Origin: Muribaculum sp. | GTDB lineage: Bacteria; Bacillota; Clostridia; Lachnospirales; Lachnospiraceae | Length of the DNA stretch: 26,832 nucleotides | Assembly (NCBI GenBank): GCA_023663505.1 | Contig: JAMPHH010000044.1 | Coordinates: 1 to 26,832, forward strand | Direction: 5' to 3' | Part shown: piece by piece, positions 7,181-15,091 of the stretch | Layout of the letters: every line of letters begins with the position of its first letter | Numbering within the stretch: position 1 is the stretch's first letter | Program-made: the position numbers and the translations under genes | Notes under the pieces: generated by a model | What the model saw: the letters and a program-made list of their open reading frames with translations, nothing else | Databases searched by the model: none | What the model was told of the DNA's origin: nothing

Positions 7181-7840
7181 ATGGGACAGAAAGTTAATCC
7201 TCACGGCCTTAGAGTCGGTATTATTAAAGATTGGGATTCCAAATGGTATGCTGAAGGCGAGTTCGCTGAGTATCTTGCAGAGGACCACGAGATCAGAAAG
7301 TACCTGAAGAAGAAGTTATACAGCGCAGGTGTTTCCAAGATTGAGATCGAGAGAGCATCTGACAGAGTGAAGGTTATCATTTACACCGCAAAGCCCGGCG
7401 TTGTGATCGGCAAGGGCGGCGCAGAGATCGAGATCACCAAGAATGAGTTGGCGAAAATGACCGACAAGAAGGTTCTTGTGGACATCAAGGAGATCAAGAG
7501 ACCTGACAGAGACGCACAGCTTGTGGCAGAGAACATTGCCCAGCAGCTTGAGAACCGTGTATCTTACAGACGTGCCGTAAAGTCCTGTATGGGCAGAACC
7601 ATGAAGGCAGGCGCGCTTGGTATCAAGGCTGCATGTGCGGGTCGTCTGGGCGGCGCAGATATTGCGAGAAGCGAATTTTACAGCGAGGGTACTATTCCCC
7701 TTCAGACCTTGAGGGCAGACATTGATTACGGTTTTGCCGAGGCTGACACCACCTATGGTAAGGTAGGCGTTAAGGTTTGGATTTATAAGGGCGAGGTACT
7801 TCCCACAAAAGGTAACCAAGAGGAAGGGAGTGATAAATAA
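7181..7840 (+). CDS. rpsC: 30S ribosomal protein S3
   Basis: S3 forms the mRNA entry site with S4 and S5. The 219-aa protein starts MGQKVNPHGLRVGIIKDWDS. It has a KH RNA-binding domain with the GKGG loop in VVIGKGGAEIEI near residue 72, and the C-terminal TLRADIDYGFAEADTTYGKVGVKVWIYKGE region, read here in pieces. AAAGGAG lies upstream. Its stop overlaps the rplP start as TAATG, a sign of coupling. Confidence 0.98.
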   Translation: MGQKVNPHGLRVGIIKDWDSKWYAEGEFAEYLAEDHEIRKYLKKKLYSAGVSKIEIERASDRVKVIIYTAKPGVVIGKGGAEIEITKNELAKMTDKKVLVDIKEIKRPDRDAQLVAENIAQQLENRVSYRRAVKSCMGRTMKAGALGIKAACAGRLGGADIARSEFYSEGTIPLQTLRADIDYGFAEADTTYGKVGVKVWIYKGEVLPTKGNQEEGSDK

Positions 7841-8268
7841 TGTTAATGCCTAAGAGAGTTAAGCGTCGTAAGCAGTTCCGCGGTTCCATGACCGGCAAAG
7901 CCCTGAGAGGCAACACTCTTACCTATGGTGAGTTTGGTCTTGTGGCTACCGAGCCCTGTTGGATCAAGTCCAACCAGATAGAGGCGGCGCGTATTGCGCT
8001 TACCCGTTATACAAAGCGTACCGGTAAAGTTTGGATCAAGATTTTTCCGGATAAACCTGTAACAGCAAAGCCTGCTGAGACCCGTATGGGTTCCGGTAAG
8101 GGTACTTTAGAATACTGGGTGGCAGTTGTTAAGCCCGGGCGCGTGATGTTCGAGATCGCAGGCGTTCCCGAGGAGGCAGCACGCGAGGCGCTGCGTCTGG
8201 CTATGCATAAGCTCCCCTGCAAGTGTAAGATTGTTTCTAAAGCAGATTTGGAAGGCGGTGTATCATAA
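7840..8268 (+). CDS. rplP: 50S ribosomal protein L16
   Basis: L16 organises the A-site tRNA region of the 50S subunit. The 142-aa product starts MLMPKRVKRRKQFRG, a wording usual in Firmicutes, so the first ATG (7840) is preferred over ATG 7846. The conserved GEFGLVATEPCWIKSNQIEA and the RMGSGKGTLEYWVAVVKPG loop are present, the latter being the usual site of evernimicin/avilamycin resistance changes in other species. Start and stop both overlap neighbours by one base (TAATG), linking rpsC, rplP and rpmC. Confidence 0.98.
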   Translation: MLMPKRVKRRKQFRGSMTGKALRGNTLTYGEFGLVATEPCWIKSNQIEAARIALTRYTKRTGKVWIKIFPDKPVTAKPAETRMGSGKGTLEYWVAVVKPGRVMFEIAGVPEEAAREALRLAMHKLPCKCKIVSKADLEGGVS

Positions 8269-8471
8269 TGAAATCAAGTGAATATGTAAAGGATTTAAAG
8301 ACCAAGTCCGGCGAGGAGCTTGCTGCAGAGCTGGTAGCTGCCAAGAAAGAGCTTTTCAATTTGAGATTCCAGAATGCAACCAATCAGTTGGACAATACTG
8401 CAAGAATCAAGGAAGTCAGAAAGAACATTGCACGTATCCAGACCGTGATCACTGAGAAGGCAAGAGCATAG
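8268..8471 (+). CDS. rpmC: 50S ribosomal protein L29
   Basis: L29 is a small two-helix coiled protein at the tunnel exit next to L23. The 67-aa length and the helix pair are normal: SGEELAAELVAAKKELFNLR, then FQNATNQLDNTARIKEVRKN, then the IARIQTVITEKARA tail. ATG 8268 overlaps the rplP stop by one base. rpsQ follows after 38 nt. Confidence 0.96.
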   Translation: MKSSEYVKDLKTKSGEELAAELVAAKKELFNLRFQNATNQLDNTARIKEVRKNIARIQTVITEKARA

Positions 8472-8509
8472 GAATTGCCAGATATAGAAAAGTTGAAAGG
8501 AGAATCATC

Positions 8510-8764
8510 GTGGAAAGAAATTTAAGAAAAACACGTACCGGCAAGGTTGTTAGCAATAAGATGGATAAAACGATCGTTGTAGCGATTGAGGATCATGTAA
8601 AGCATCCACTCTACGGCAAGATCGTGAAGAGAACCTACAAGCTGAAGGCACATGACGAGAACAACGAGTGCAACACCGGCGATATCGTTAAGGTGATGGA
8701 GACAAGACCTCTTTCAAAGGATAAGAGATGGAGACTTGTCGAGGTTGTAGAAAAAGTGAAATAA
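8510..8764 (+). CDS. rpsQ: 30S ribosomal protein S17
   Basis: S17 is an OB-fold protein that binds 16S rRNA early in 30S assembly. The 84-aa product begins at a GTG codon (8510) behind GAAAGGAGAATCATC, with no in-frame ATG near it. Family marks are RKTRTGKVVSNKMDKTIVVA and YGKIVKRTYKLKAHDE, then GDIVKVMETRPLSKDKRWRL. It is followed at 15 nt by rplN. Confidence 0.96.
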   Translation: MERNLRKTRTGKVVSNKMDKTIVVAIEDHVKHPLYGKIVKRTYKLKAHDENNECNTGDIVKVMETRPLSKDKRWRLVEVVEKVK

Positions 8765-8779
8765 TAGGAGGAATGATCA

Positions 8780-9148
8780 ATGGTTCAGCAGGAGACAAGA
8801 CTTAGGGTTGCTGATAACACCGGTGCAAAAGAACTCCTCTGCATCCGCGTTATGGGCGGCTCCACAAGAAGATATGCACAGATTGGCGATGTGATTGTTG
8901 CTTCCGTTAAAGATGCAACACCAGGCGGCGTTGTAAAGAAGGGTGACGTTGTGAAGGCTGTTGTGGTTCGTACCGTGAAGGGCGCGCGCCGCAAGGACGG
9001 TTCATACATCAGGTTTGACGAGAACGCTGCAGTTATTATCAAGGACGACAAGACCCCCAGAGGAACACGTATCTTTGGACCGGTTGCGAGAGAGCTTCGT
9101 GAGAAACAGTTTATGAGAATTGTTTCCTTAGCTCCCGAAGTATTATAA
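8780..9148 (+). CDS. rplN: 50S ribosomal protein L14
   Basis: L14 lies at the subunit interface and is the target of the silencing factor RsfS. The 122-aa protein starts MVQQETRLRVADNTGAKEL and keeps IRVMGGSTRRYAQIGDVIVA and the GGVVKKGDVVKAVVVRTVKG basic loop. AGGAGG precedes ATG 8780. Its TAA stop overlaps the first base of the rplX ribosome binding site. Confidence 0.98.
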   Translation: MVQQETRLRVADNTGAKELLCIRVMGGSTRRYAQIGDVIVASVKDATPGGVVKKGDVVKAVVVRTVKGARRKDGSYIRFDENAAVIIKDDKTPRGTRIFGPVARELREKQFMRIVSLAPEVL

Positions 9149-9159
9149 GGAGGTGCCAT

Positions 9160-9471
9160 ATGTCAACAATGAAGATTAAAAAGGGTGACACCGTGAAGGT
9201 GATCGCCGGTAAGGACAATGGCGCAGAGGGAAAGGTTCTCTCTGTTGATGTAAAGAATCATAAGGTTTTGGTCGAGGGAATCAATAAGATCACCAAGCAC
9301 CAGAAGCCTTCTCAGGGCAATCCCAACGGTGGTATTGTGGAGAGGGAAGCTCCTATTGATATTTCAAATGTAATGCTTGTCGTAAAGGGCAAGCCCACCA
9401 GAGTCGGTTTTAGAATGGAAGGCGACAAGAAGGTTCGCTTTGCCAAGGCAACCGGCGAGACAATTGATTAA
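9160..9471 (+). CDS. rplX: 50S ribosomal protein L24
   Basis: L24 nucleates 50S assembly with L3. The 103-aa product has an N-terminal KOW motif, KKGDTVKVIAGKDNGAEGKV, followed by the VEGINKITKHQKPSQGNPNG segment. AGGAGG (9148-9153) sits 6 nt before ATG 9160; ATG 9169 would be 15 nt away and is less likely. rplE follows after 23 nt. Confidence 0.97.
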   Translation: MSTMKIKKGDTVKVIAGKDNGAEGKVLSVDVKNHKVLVEGINKITKHQKPSQGNPNGGIVEREAPIDISNVMLVVKGKPTRVGFRMEGDKKVRFAKATGETID

Positions 9472-9494
9472 TCGATAGGAAGGAGGAATGACAA

Positions 9495-10034
9495 GTGTCA
9501 AGATTGAAAGATTATTACAATAATGAAGTCGTGGCGGCAATGACCAAGAAATTCGGCTATAAGAATGTTATGGAAGTTCCCAAGCTCGACAAGATTGTAG
9601 TCAACATGGGTGTCGGCGAGGCAAAGGACAATGCAAAGGTTCTTGAGAACGCCGTTTCCGATATGGAGACCATCACGGGTCAGAAGGCGGTGCTGACCAA
9701 GGCTAAGAATTCCGTGGCTAACTTCAAGATTCGTGAAGGCATGGCGATTGGCTGCAAGACCACGCTGCGCGGAGAGAAGATGTATGAGTTCCTTGATCGT
9801 CTGGTGAATCTGGCGCTGCCCCGCGTGCGTGACTTTAGAGGTGTCAATCCTAACGCGTTCGACGGCAGGGGCAATTACGCTCTTGGTATCAAAGAGCAGT
9901 TTATCTTCCCCGAGATCGAGTACGACAAGATTGACAAGACCAGAGGTATGGATATCATTTTTGTAACCACGGCAAAGACCGACGAAGAAGCACGCGAGCT
10001 GTTGACCCTGTTCAACATGCCCTTCGCTAAATAA
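9495..10034 (+). CDS. rplE: 50S ribosomal protein L5
   Basis: L5 binds 5S rRNA and contacts the P-site tRNA. The 179-aa product starts at GTG 9495 behind AGGAGG; the nearby ATG 9488 is out of frame. Family marks are KIVVNMGVGEAKDNAKVLEN, then GQKAVLTKAKNSVANFKIRE, and the C-terminal GIKEQFIFPEIEYDKIDKTR. The following gene is the zinc-type S14. Confidence 0.97.
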   Translation: MSRLKDYYNNEVVAAMTKKFGYKNVMEVPKLDKIVVNMGVGEAKDNAKVLENAVSDMETITGQKAVLTKAKNSVANFKIREGMAIGCKTTLRGEKMYEFLDRLVNLALPRVRDFRGVNPNAFDGRGNYALGIKEQFIFPEIEYDKIDKTRGMDIIFVTTAKTDEEARELLTLFNMPFAK

Positions 10035-10051
10035 TTAGGAGGTAAATTCTG

Positions 10052-10237
10052 ATGGCAAAGACATCGATGAAAATTAAACAGCAGCGCAAGCCTAAGTTCT
10101 CTACACAGGCTTACACCCGCTGCAATATTTGTGGCCGTCCACATTCTGTTCTGAGAAAATACGGAATCTGCAGAGTTTGCTTCCGTGAACTGGCATACAA
10201 GGGCGAGATTCCGGGCGTGAAAAAGGCCAGTTGGTAA
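10052..10237 (+). CDS. rpsZ: 30S ribosomal protein S14, zinc-binding (type Z)
   Basis: S14 is a small 30S head protein. The 61-aa length and the motif CNICGRPHSVLRKYGICRVC (two C-x2-C pairs, about residues 24-43) identify the zinc-ribbon form common in Firmicutes, often labelled rpsZ or rpsN1. Many genomes keep a second zinc-free S14 for zinc starvation; none is visible here. AGGAGG precedes ATG 10052. Confidence 0.97.
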   Translation: MAKTSMKIKQQRKPKFSTQAYTRCNICGRPHSVLRKYGICRVCFRELAYKGEIPGVKKASW

Positions 10238-10280
10238 AGCAGAATGAAGACGATATCGAAATAAAGGAGGAAGTCACAAA

Positions 10281-10682
10281 ATGACAATGAGCGACCCTAT
10301 TGCAGATATGCTTACAAGAATCCGTAACGCAAACACTGCAAAACATGACACAGTTGATGTTCCGTCCTCTAAAATGAAGCTTGCGATCGCCAAGATTCTT
10401 CTGGAGGAAGGTTATATTAAGAAGTATGACATTATTGATGACGGGAACTTCAAGACCATTCGCATCACCCTGAAATACGGCGCTGATAAGAATGAGAAGA
10501 TCATCTCCGGCATCAAGAGAATCTCCAAGCCCGGTCTGCGCGTTTATGCGGGTAAGGAGGAGCTGCCCAGAGTGCTCGGTGGTCTCGGCATCGCGATCAT
10601 TTCTACCAATCAGGGCGTCATAACAGACAAGAAGGCGAGAGAGCTGCAGGTAGGCGGCGAGGTTCTGGCATTCGTTTGGTAA
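10281..10682 (+). CDS. rpsH: 30S ribosomal protein S8
   Basis: S8 binds 16S helix 21 and in E. coli is the translational repressor of the spc operon. The 133-aa product begins MTMSDPIADMLTRIRNAN and ends with the conserved TNQGVITDKKARE segment and GGEVLAFVW. AGGAGG (10265-10270) favours ATG 10281 over ATG 10287. A 149-nt gap with two strong hairpins follows before rplF; an S8 target there is conceivable. Confidence 0.98.
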   Translation: MTMSDPIADMLTRIRNANTAKHDTVDVPSSKMKLAIAKILLEEGYIKKYDIIDDGNFKTIRITLKYGADKNEKIISGIKRISKPGLRVYAGKEELPRVLGGLGIAIISTNQGVITDKKARELQVGGEVLAFVW

Positions 10683-10684
10683 CA

Positions 10685-10767
10685 TGATGAAAAGAATTTC
10701 TAAGGCAACAGAGGACGTTGCCTAAGAACTTCTAAATTTCATCAGAAAGAATCGCAGAGCGATTCTT
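10685..10767 (+). promoter_or_regulatory. Two strong hairpins between rpsH and rplF
   Basis: The first is a long stem-loop closed by TGATGAAA (10685-10692) and TTTCATCA (10737-10744) with AGGCAAC (10703-10709) and GTTGCCT (10717-10723) at its tip. The second is AAGAATCGC-AGA-GCGATTCTT (10747-10767). No T-run follows either, which argues against termination. The fold sits between an S8 gene and rplF, so translational or processing control of the spc half is a fair hypothesis. Nothing else is visible in the gap. Confidence 0.6.
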
Positions 10768-10831
10768 CTGGCGGCGAGGGTGTCGGAGGGAATGAAGTGG
10801 ATTTTAGTAAACAATTATAGGAGGTACGGGC

Positions 10832-11371
10832 ATGTCACGTATAGGAAGAATGCCAATCGCGATCCCCGCAGGTGTAACTGTGGCGGTTGCAGAAAATAAC
10901 AAAGTGACCGTGAAAGGTCCCAAGGGTACTCTGGAGAGGGTACTGCCCGCTGAGATGGAGCTCAAGGTTGAGGGCGCAGAGGTAGTGGTAAACAGACCCA
11001 ATGATTTGAAGAAGATGAAATCCCTGCATGGTCTGACCAGAACACTGGTCAACAACATGGTTGTAGGTGTCACCACAGGCTATGAGAAGAAGCTGGAGGT
11101 AAACGGTGTCGGTTACAGAGTGGCAAAGTCCGGCAAGAAGCTGACCCTGAACTTAGGTTATTCTCATCCGGTTGAGATGACAGACCCCGAGGGGCTCGAG
11201 GCTGTCGTGGAAGGCAATATCATTACCGTAAAGGGTATTGATAAGGAAAAGGTTGGTCAGTATGCCGCTGAGATCAGAGACAAGAGAAGACCTGAGCCAT
11301 ACAAGGGCAAGGGTATCAAGTATGTTGACGAGACGATCAGACGTAAAGTCGGTAAGACCGGTAAGAAATAA
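10832..11371 (+). CDS. rplF: 50S ribosomal protein L6
   Basis: L6 sits near the sarcin-ricin loop and factor-binding site. The 179-aa product is the standard length with two similar domains. Family marks are MSRIGRMPIAIPAGVTV at the start, SLHGLTRTLVNNMVVGVT mid-protein, and the C-terminal signature RRPEPYKGKGIKYVDE. AGGAGG precedes ATG 10832. rplR begins about 20 nt downstream. Confidence 0.98.
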   Translation: MSRIGRMPIAIPAGVTVAVAENNKVTVKGPKGTLERVLPAEMELKVEGAEVVVNRPNDLKKMKSLHGLTRTLVNNMVVGVTTGYEKKLEVNGVGYRVAKSGKKLTLNLGYSHPVEMTDPEGLEAVVEGNIITVKGIDKEKVGQYAAEIRDKRRPEPYKGKGIKYVDETIRRKVGKTGKK

Positions 11372-11391
11372 CAGATAAGGAGAGTATGGAG

Positions 11392-11760
11392 ATGGTTAGT
11401 AAGGAATCAAGACAAAAAGTTCGTGTTAAAAAGCACATGAGAATTCGTAACCGCTTCAGTGGCACTGCCGAGAGACCTCGTCTGGCAGTATTCAGAAGCA
11501 ATAATCATATGTATGCTCAAATTATCGACGATACCGTTGGTCATACTTTGGTTGCAGCCTCCACCGTGGAGAAGGAGGTTAAGGCAAACCTTAAGAAGAC
11601 CAATGACGTTGAGGCGGCAGCATACTTGGGAACCGTGATCGGCAAGAGAGCGGTTGAGAAGGGTATCAAGGAAGTTGTTTTTGACAGAGGCGGCTTTATA
11701 TACCAAGGTAAAGTAGCGGCATTGGCTGAGGCAGCAAGAGAAGCTGGCTTGGAATTCTAG
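11392..11760 (+). CDS. rplR: 50S ribosomal protein L18
   Basis: L18 carries 5S rRNA to the 50S subunit together with L5. The frame allows ATG 11386, but AGGAG (11378-11382) is only 3 nt from it and 9 nt from ATG 11392, so the latter is chosen (122 aa, MVSKESRQKVRVKKH...). Family marks are GTAERPRLAVFRSNNHMYAQ, then IIDDTVGHTLVAAST, and the GFIYQGKVAALAEAAREAGL end. rpsE follows 20 nt later. Confidence 0.96.
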   Translation: MVSKESRQKVRVKKHMRIRNRFSGTAERPRLAVFRSNNHMYAQIIDDTVGHTLVAASTVEKEVKANLKKTNDVEAAAYLGTVIGKRAVEKGIKEVVFDRGGFIYQGKVAALAEAAREAGLEF

Positions 11761-11780
11761 GAAAGGAAGAGGAATACACC

Positions 11781-12299
11781 ATGAAACACACAATCATAGA
11801 TGCAAGCCAGTTGGAATTGACCGATAAGGTTGTTACCATCAAGCGTGTAACCAAGACTGTAAAGGGTGGTCGTAACATGCGTTTCACCGCTCTGGTGGTT
11901 GTAGGTGACGGTAATGGCTATGTAGGCGCCGGACTCGGCAAGGCTGTTGAAATCCCTGAGGCGATCCGCAAGGGTAAGGAAGACGCAATGAAGCATATCG
12001 TGAAGATTGCTTTAGATGAGAATAATTCCATCACACATGACTTTATTGGCAAGTACGGTTCTTCTAATGTTCTGCTCAAGAAGGCGCCCGAAGGTACCGG
12101 TATTATCGCAGGAGGTCCTGCCCGTGTGGTATGTGAGCTTGCAGGCATCAAGAATATCCGTACCAAGTCTCTGGGCTCCAATAACAAGCAGAACGTTGTG
12201 TTGGCGACGATCTCAGGCTTGAGTCAGTTGAAGTCTCCCGAGGAGGTTGCAAAGAGCCGCGGTAAGTCCGTTGAGGAGGTAACAGCAGATGGCAGATAA
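11781..12299 (+). CDS. rpsE: 30S ribosomal protein S5
   Basis: S5 shapes the mRNA entry channel with S3 and S4 and influences accuracy; it is the classic spectinomycin target protein. The 172-aa product has the double-stranded-RNA-binding-like N-terminal domain with VKGGRNMRFTALVVVGDGNG, and the GTGIIAGGPARVVCELAGI segment in the second domain. Its end overlaps rpmD by 11 nt, with the rpmD ribosome binding site (GAGGTAAC) inside rpsE. Confidence 0.98.
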   Translation: MKHTIIDASQLELTDKVVTIKRVTKTVKGGRNMRFTALVVVGDGNGYVGAGLGKAVEIPEAIRKGKEDAMKHIVKIALDENNSITHDFIGKYGSSNVLLKKAPEGTGIIAGGPARVVCELAGIKNIRTKSLGSNNKQNVVLATISGLSQLKSPEEVAKSRGKSVEEVTADGR

Positions 12300-12474
12300 G
12301 AAATTAAAGATAACTTTGGTAAAGTCCACGATTGGCGCTGTGCCCAAGAATAAGGCAACTGTACAGTCCATGGGTCTTCGCAAGATCGGACAGTCCATTA
12401 TCCTTCCTGATAATGACGCCACCAGAGGACAGATTCGCAAGGTAGGTTATTTGTTGAAAGTAGAAGAAGTTTAA
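12289..12474 (+). CDS. rpmD: 50S ribosomal protein L30
   Basis: L30 is a small 50S protein. The 61-aa product shows LKITLVKSTIGAVPKNKATV and the SMGLRKIGQSIILPDNDATR segment typical of bacterial L30. It starts inside the last codons of rpsE (11-nt overlap), implying coupled translation, and is followed closely by rplO. Confidence 0.96.
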   Translation: MADKKLKITLVKSTIGAVPKNKATVQSMGLRKIGQSIILPDNDATRGQIRKVGYLLKVEEV

Positions 12475-12495
12475 TCAGATAAGGAGGTGTCAGGA

Positions 12496-12936
12496 ATGGA
12501 ATTATCCAATTTAAGACCCGCTGAAGGTTCAAAACACAGTGATAATTTTAGGAGAGGTCGTGGACACGGTTCAGGCAATGGCAAGACCGCAGGTAAGGGA
12601 CACAAGGGACAGAAGGCTCGTTCCGGAGCTACCAGACCCGGTTTTGAGGGTGGTCAGATGCCTTTGTACAGACGTATCCCCAAGAGAGGCTTCACCAACA
12701 GGAATACAAAGGAAATAGTTGCAATTAATGTGAGTGCTCTGGAGCGTTTTGATAATGGCGCCACAGTTGATGTGGACACCTTGATCGAGGCTGGTATCAT
12801 CAAGAACCCCAGAGATGGTGTTAAGATACTCGGAAACGGAGAACTTACCAAGAAACTCAATGTAAAGGTTGATGCTTACAGCGCATCTGCAAAGGAAAAA
12901 ATCGAGGCACTTGGTGGAAAAGCAGAGGTGATGTAA
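12496..12936 (+). CDS. rplO: 50S ribosomal protein L15
   Basis: L15 is a late 50S assembly protein. The frame opens at GTG 12487, but that codon is part of the AGGAGGTG ribosome binding site, so ATG 12496 is the start (146 aa, 8-nt spacing). Family marks are the glycine/basic-rich N-terminal extension RRGRGHGSGNGKTAGKGHKG, the GFEGGQMPLYRRIPKRGF motif, and the VKVDAYSASAKEKIEALGGK end. Its stop overlaps the secY start (TAATG). Confidence 0.97.
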   Translation: MELSNLRPAEGSKHSDNFRRGRGHGSGNGKTAGKGHKGQKARSGATRPGFEGGQMPLYRRIPKRGFTNRNTKEIVAINVSALERFDNGATVDVDTLIEAGIIKNPRDGVKILGNGELTKKLNVKVDAYSASAKEKIEALGGKAEVM

Positions 12937-14249
12937 TGCTTACGACACTCAAAAACGCATTGAAGATCAAAGAGATCAGAAAAAAACTTTTATATACCTT
13001 GGGTATGCTGGTGATTATCCGTTTAGGTTCCCAGCTTCCTGCCCCGGGTATTGACGGAGAGTTTTTTAGAGAGTGGTTCAGGACTCAAATGGGAGATGCT
13101 TCCGGATTTATCGACGCGATCACCGGTGGCTCCTTCCTGAGTATGTCTATCTTTGCATTGAATATCAGCCCTTATATCACATCTTCGATTATCATGCAGC
13201 TTTTGACCATCGCTATCCCCAAGCTTGAGGAGATGCAGAGAGATGGCGAGGACGGCAGAAAGAAGATTGTGGCTATCACCAGATATGTGACGGTTGCGTT
13301 GGCGATCCTTCAGGCGACCGCCATGGCGATCGGGTTTGGCAGACAGGGATATCTGACAGAGTACAATGCATTGACTGTGATCACTGCGATTGCAGCGCTC
13401 ACCGCAGGTAGTGCGTTCCTGATGTGGGTGGGCGAGAGAATCACCGAGAACGGCGTGGGGAACGGTATCTCCATCGTCTTGACCATCAATATCATCTCAA
13501 GAATGCCGGAGGATTTCATGAATCTCTATAGGCAGTTCGTGGCGGGCAAGGCGCCTGCAACGGCAATCCTTGCGGCGGCGATCATTCTTGCGATCGTCAT
13601 TGGTATGGTAGTGCTTGTCATCATTTTGAACGACGGCGTCCGCAGGATTCCCGTGCAGTATGCCAAGAAGGTGCAGGGCCGCAAGATGGTGGGCGGACAG
13701 ACCTCCAACATTCCCTTGAAGGTGAATACCGCAGGCGTGATCCCCATCATTTTCGCGCAGTCGATCATGCAGATGCCGATCATGATATGCTCCTTTGTCG
13801 GTTATCAGGGGCAGGGAATATGGGCGCATATCCTTAACGGATTGAATTCCAACAACTGGTGCAAGCCCAGCGATCCCGTGTATTCGATCGGTTTACTGGT
13901 ATATATCGTGTTGATTATCTTCTTTGCGTATTTCTACACGTCCATTACCTTTAACCCGCTGATGATCGCTGATAACATGAAAAAGCAGGGCGGCTTTATC
14001 CCCGGTATCAGACCCGGCAAGCCCACCAGCGACTATTTGGACAAGGTACTGAACTATATCGTGTTTATCGGCGCAGTGGGACTGACGATCATTGCGGTGA
14101 TCCCTTACTTCTTTAACGGAGTGTTTGGGGCGAGCGTGTCCTTTGCGGGTACAAGCCTTATCATTATCGTCAGTGTTATCCTTGAGACCGTGAAGCAGAT
14201 CGAATCCCAGATGTTGGTTCGCAACTACAAGGGATTTCTGGAGAGCTGA
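12936..14249 (+). CDS. secY: Preprotein translocase subunit SecY
   Basis: SecY is the channel of the Sec translocon, exporting and inserting proteins with SecE, SecG and SecA. The 437-aa protein has about ten hydrophobic helices. Family signatures are GGSFLSMSIFALNISPYITS (the plug and second helix region), GERITENGVGNGISI, the KVNTAGVIPIIFAQSIM helix, and the cytoplasmic loop DNMKKQGGFIPGIRPGKPTS, where SecA and ribosomes bind. ATG 12936 is coupled to rplO by TAATG. A terminator at 14278 ends this transcription unit, so adk is promoted separately. Confidence 0.98.
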   Translation: MLTTLKNALKIKEIRKKLLYTLGMLVIIRLGSQLPAPGIDGEFFREWFRTQMGDASGFIDAITGGSFLSMSIFALNISPYITSSIIMQLLTIAIPKLEEMQRDGEDGRKKIVAITRYVTVALAILQATAMAIGFGRQGYLTEYNALTVITAIAALTAGSAFLMWVGERITENGVGNGISIVLTINIISRMPEDFMNLYRQFVAGKAPATAILAAAIILAIVIGMVVLVIILNDGVRRIPVQYAKKVQGRKMVGGQTSNIPLKVNTAGVIPIIFAQSIMQMPIMICSFVGYQGQGIWAHILNGLNSNNWCKPSDPVYSIGLLVYIVLIIFFAYFYTSITFNPLMIADNMKKQGGFIPGIRPGKPTSDYLDKVLNYIVFIGAVGLTIIAVIPYFFNGVFGASVSFAGTSLIIIVSVILETVKQIESQMLVRNYKGFLES

Positions 14250-14277
14250 CGGCAGATTTAAAGATAAGCTACAGGGA

Positions 14278-14318
14278 ATGTATTCAATGGAAAAATTGGA
14301 TACATTCTCTTTATTTTA
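14278..14318 (+). terminator. Intrinsic terminator after secY
   Basis: Arms GAATGTATTC (about 14278-14287) and GGATACATTC (about 14300-14309) pair over 10 bp with one G-U, followed by TCTTTATTTT. It separates the rpsJ-secY unit from the adk promoter. The stem is AT-rich, so readthrough is likely. Confidence 0.7.
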
Positions 14319-14340
14319 GGTATTTTTTTCCTATTAGATA

Positions 14341-14369
14341 TTGCAAACCGAGCATAAAACGGCTACAAT
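14341..14369 (+). promoter_or_regulatory. Promoter of the adk-map-infA unit
   Basis: A -35 TTGCAA (14341-14346), 17-nt spacer and -10 TACAAT (14364-14369) precede adk, with a T-rich tract upstream. The ATATTGCAAA context is nearly the same as the rpmJ promoter. Confidence 0.7.
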
Positions 14370-14423
14370 ATTAATATGTATGCGCACAGATAATGTGCAG
14401 CACCAACGCGGAGGAAAGTGAAA

Positions 14424-15068
14424 ATGAAGATTATTATGTTAGGTGCGCCCGGTGCCGGCAAGGGTACTCAGGCGAAAATGATTGCGGAGAAATACGGAAT
14501 TCCCCATGTGTCCACGGGAGATATTTTTCGGGCGAACATCAAGAATGGCACGGAGCTTGGCATGGAGGCGAAAAAGTACATGGATCAGGGGCTTTTGGTG
14601 CCCGACGAGCTGACCGTAAAGATTCTGTTGGACAGAGTGGCGCAGCCCGACTGTGAGAAGGGCTATGTGCTTGACGGCTTTCCCAGAACCATACCACAGG
14701 CGGAGGTGCTCGACAAGGCGCTCACGGATTTGGGGGACGCCATCGATTATGCGATCAATGTCGATGTGCCCGACGAGAATATTGTAAAGAGAATGTCCGG
14801 CAGACGCGCGTGTGTCACCTGTGGCGCGACCTATCATATTGAGCATGTTCCCCCCAAGAAGGAGGGAATCTGTGATAAATGCGGCGCGGAGCTGGTGCTT
14901 CGCGACGACGACAAGCCTGAGACAGTTTTGAACCGCTTGAAGGTTTATCATGAGCAGACCCAACCCTTGATCGAGTTCTATACCGCAAAGGGTGTGCTCA
15001 AGACTGTGGACGGCACACAGGATATGCAGGACGTATTCAATGCCATTGTCGATATCCTTGGGAATTAG
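14424..15068 (+). CDS. adk: Adenylate kinase, zinc-lid form
   Basis: Adenylate kinase converts ATP + AMP to 2 ADP in the cytoplasm. The start is ATG 14424, 9 nt after GGAGG (14410-14414); GTG 14418 is too close. The 214-aa protein has the P-loop GAPGAGKGTQ (residues 7-16), the AMP-site STGDIFRANI, DGFPRTIPQA, and a long lid with C-x2-C pairs (CVTCGATYH and CDKCGAEL, about residues 128-152) that bind structural zinc, as in Gram-positive enzymes. It sits in the usual secY-adk-map order. Confidence 0.97.
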   Translation: MKIIMLGAPGAGKGTQAKMIAEKYGIPHVSTGDIFRANIKNGTELGMEAKKYMDQGLLVPDELTVKILLDRVAQPDCEKGYVLDGFPRTIPQAEVLDKALTDLGDAIDYAINVDVPDENIVKRMSGRRACVTCGATYHIEHVPPKKEGICDKCGAELVLRDDDKPETVLNRLKVYHEQTQPLIEFYTAKGVLKTVDGTQDMQDVFNAIVDILGN

Positions 15069-15091
15069 AATGGAAAGGAAGTAGATATAAA

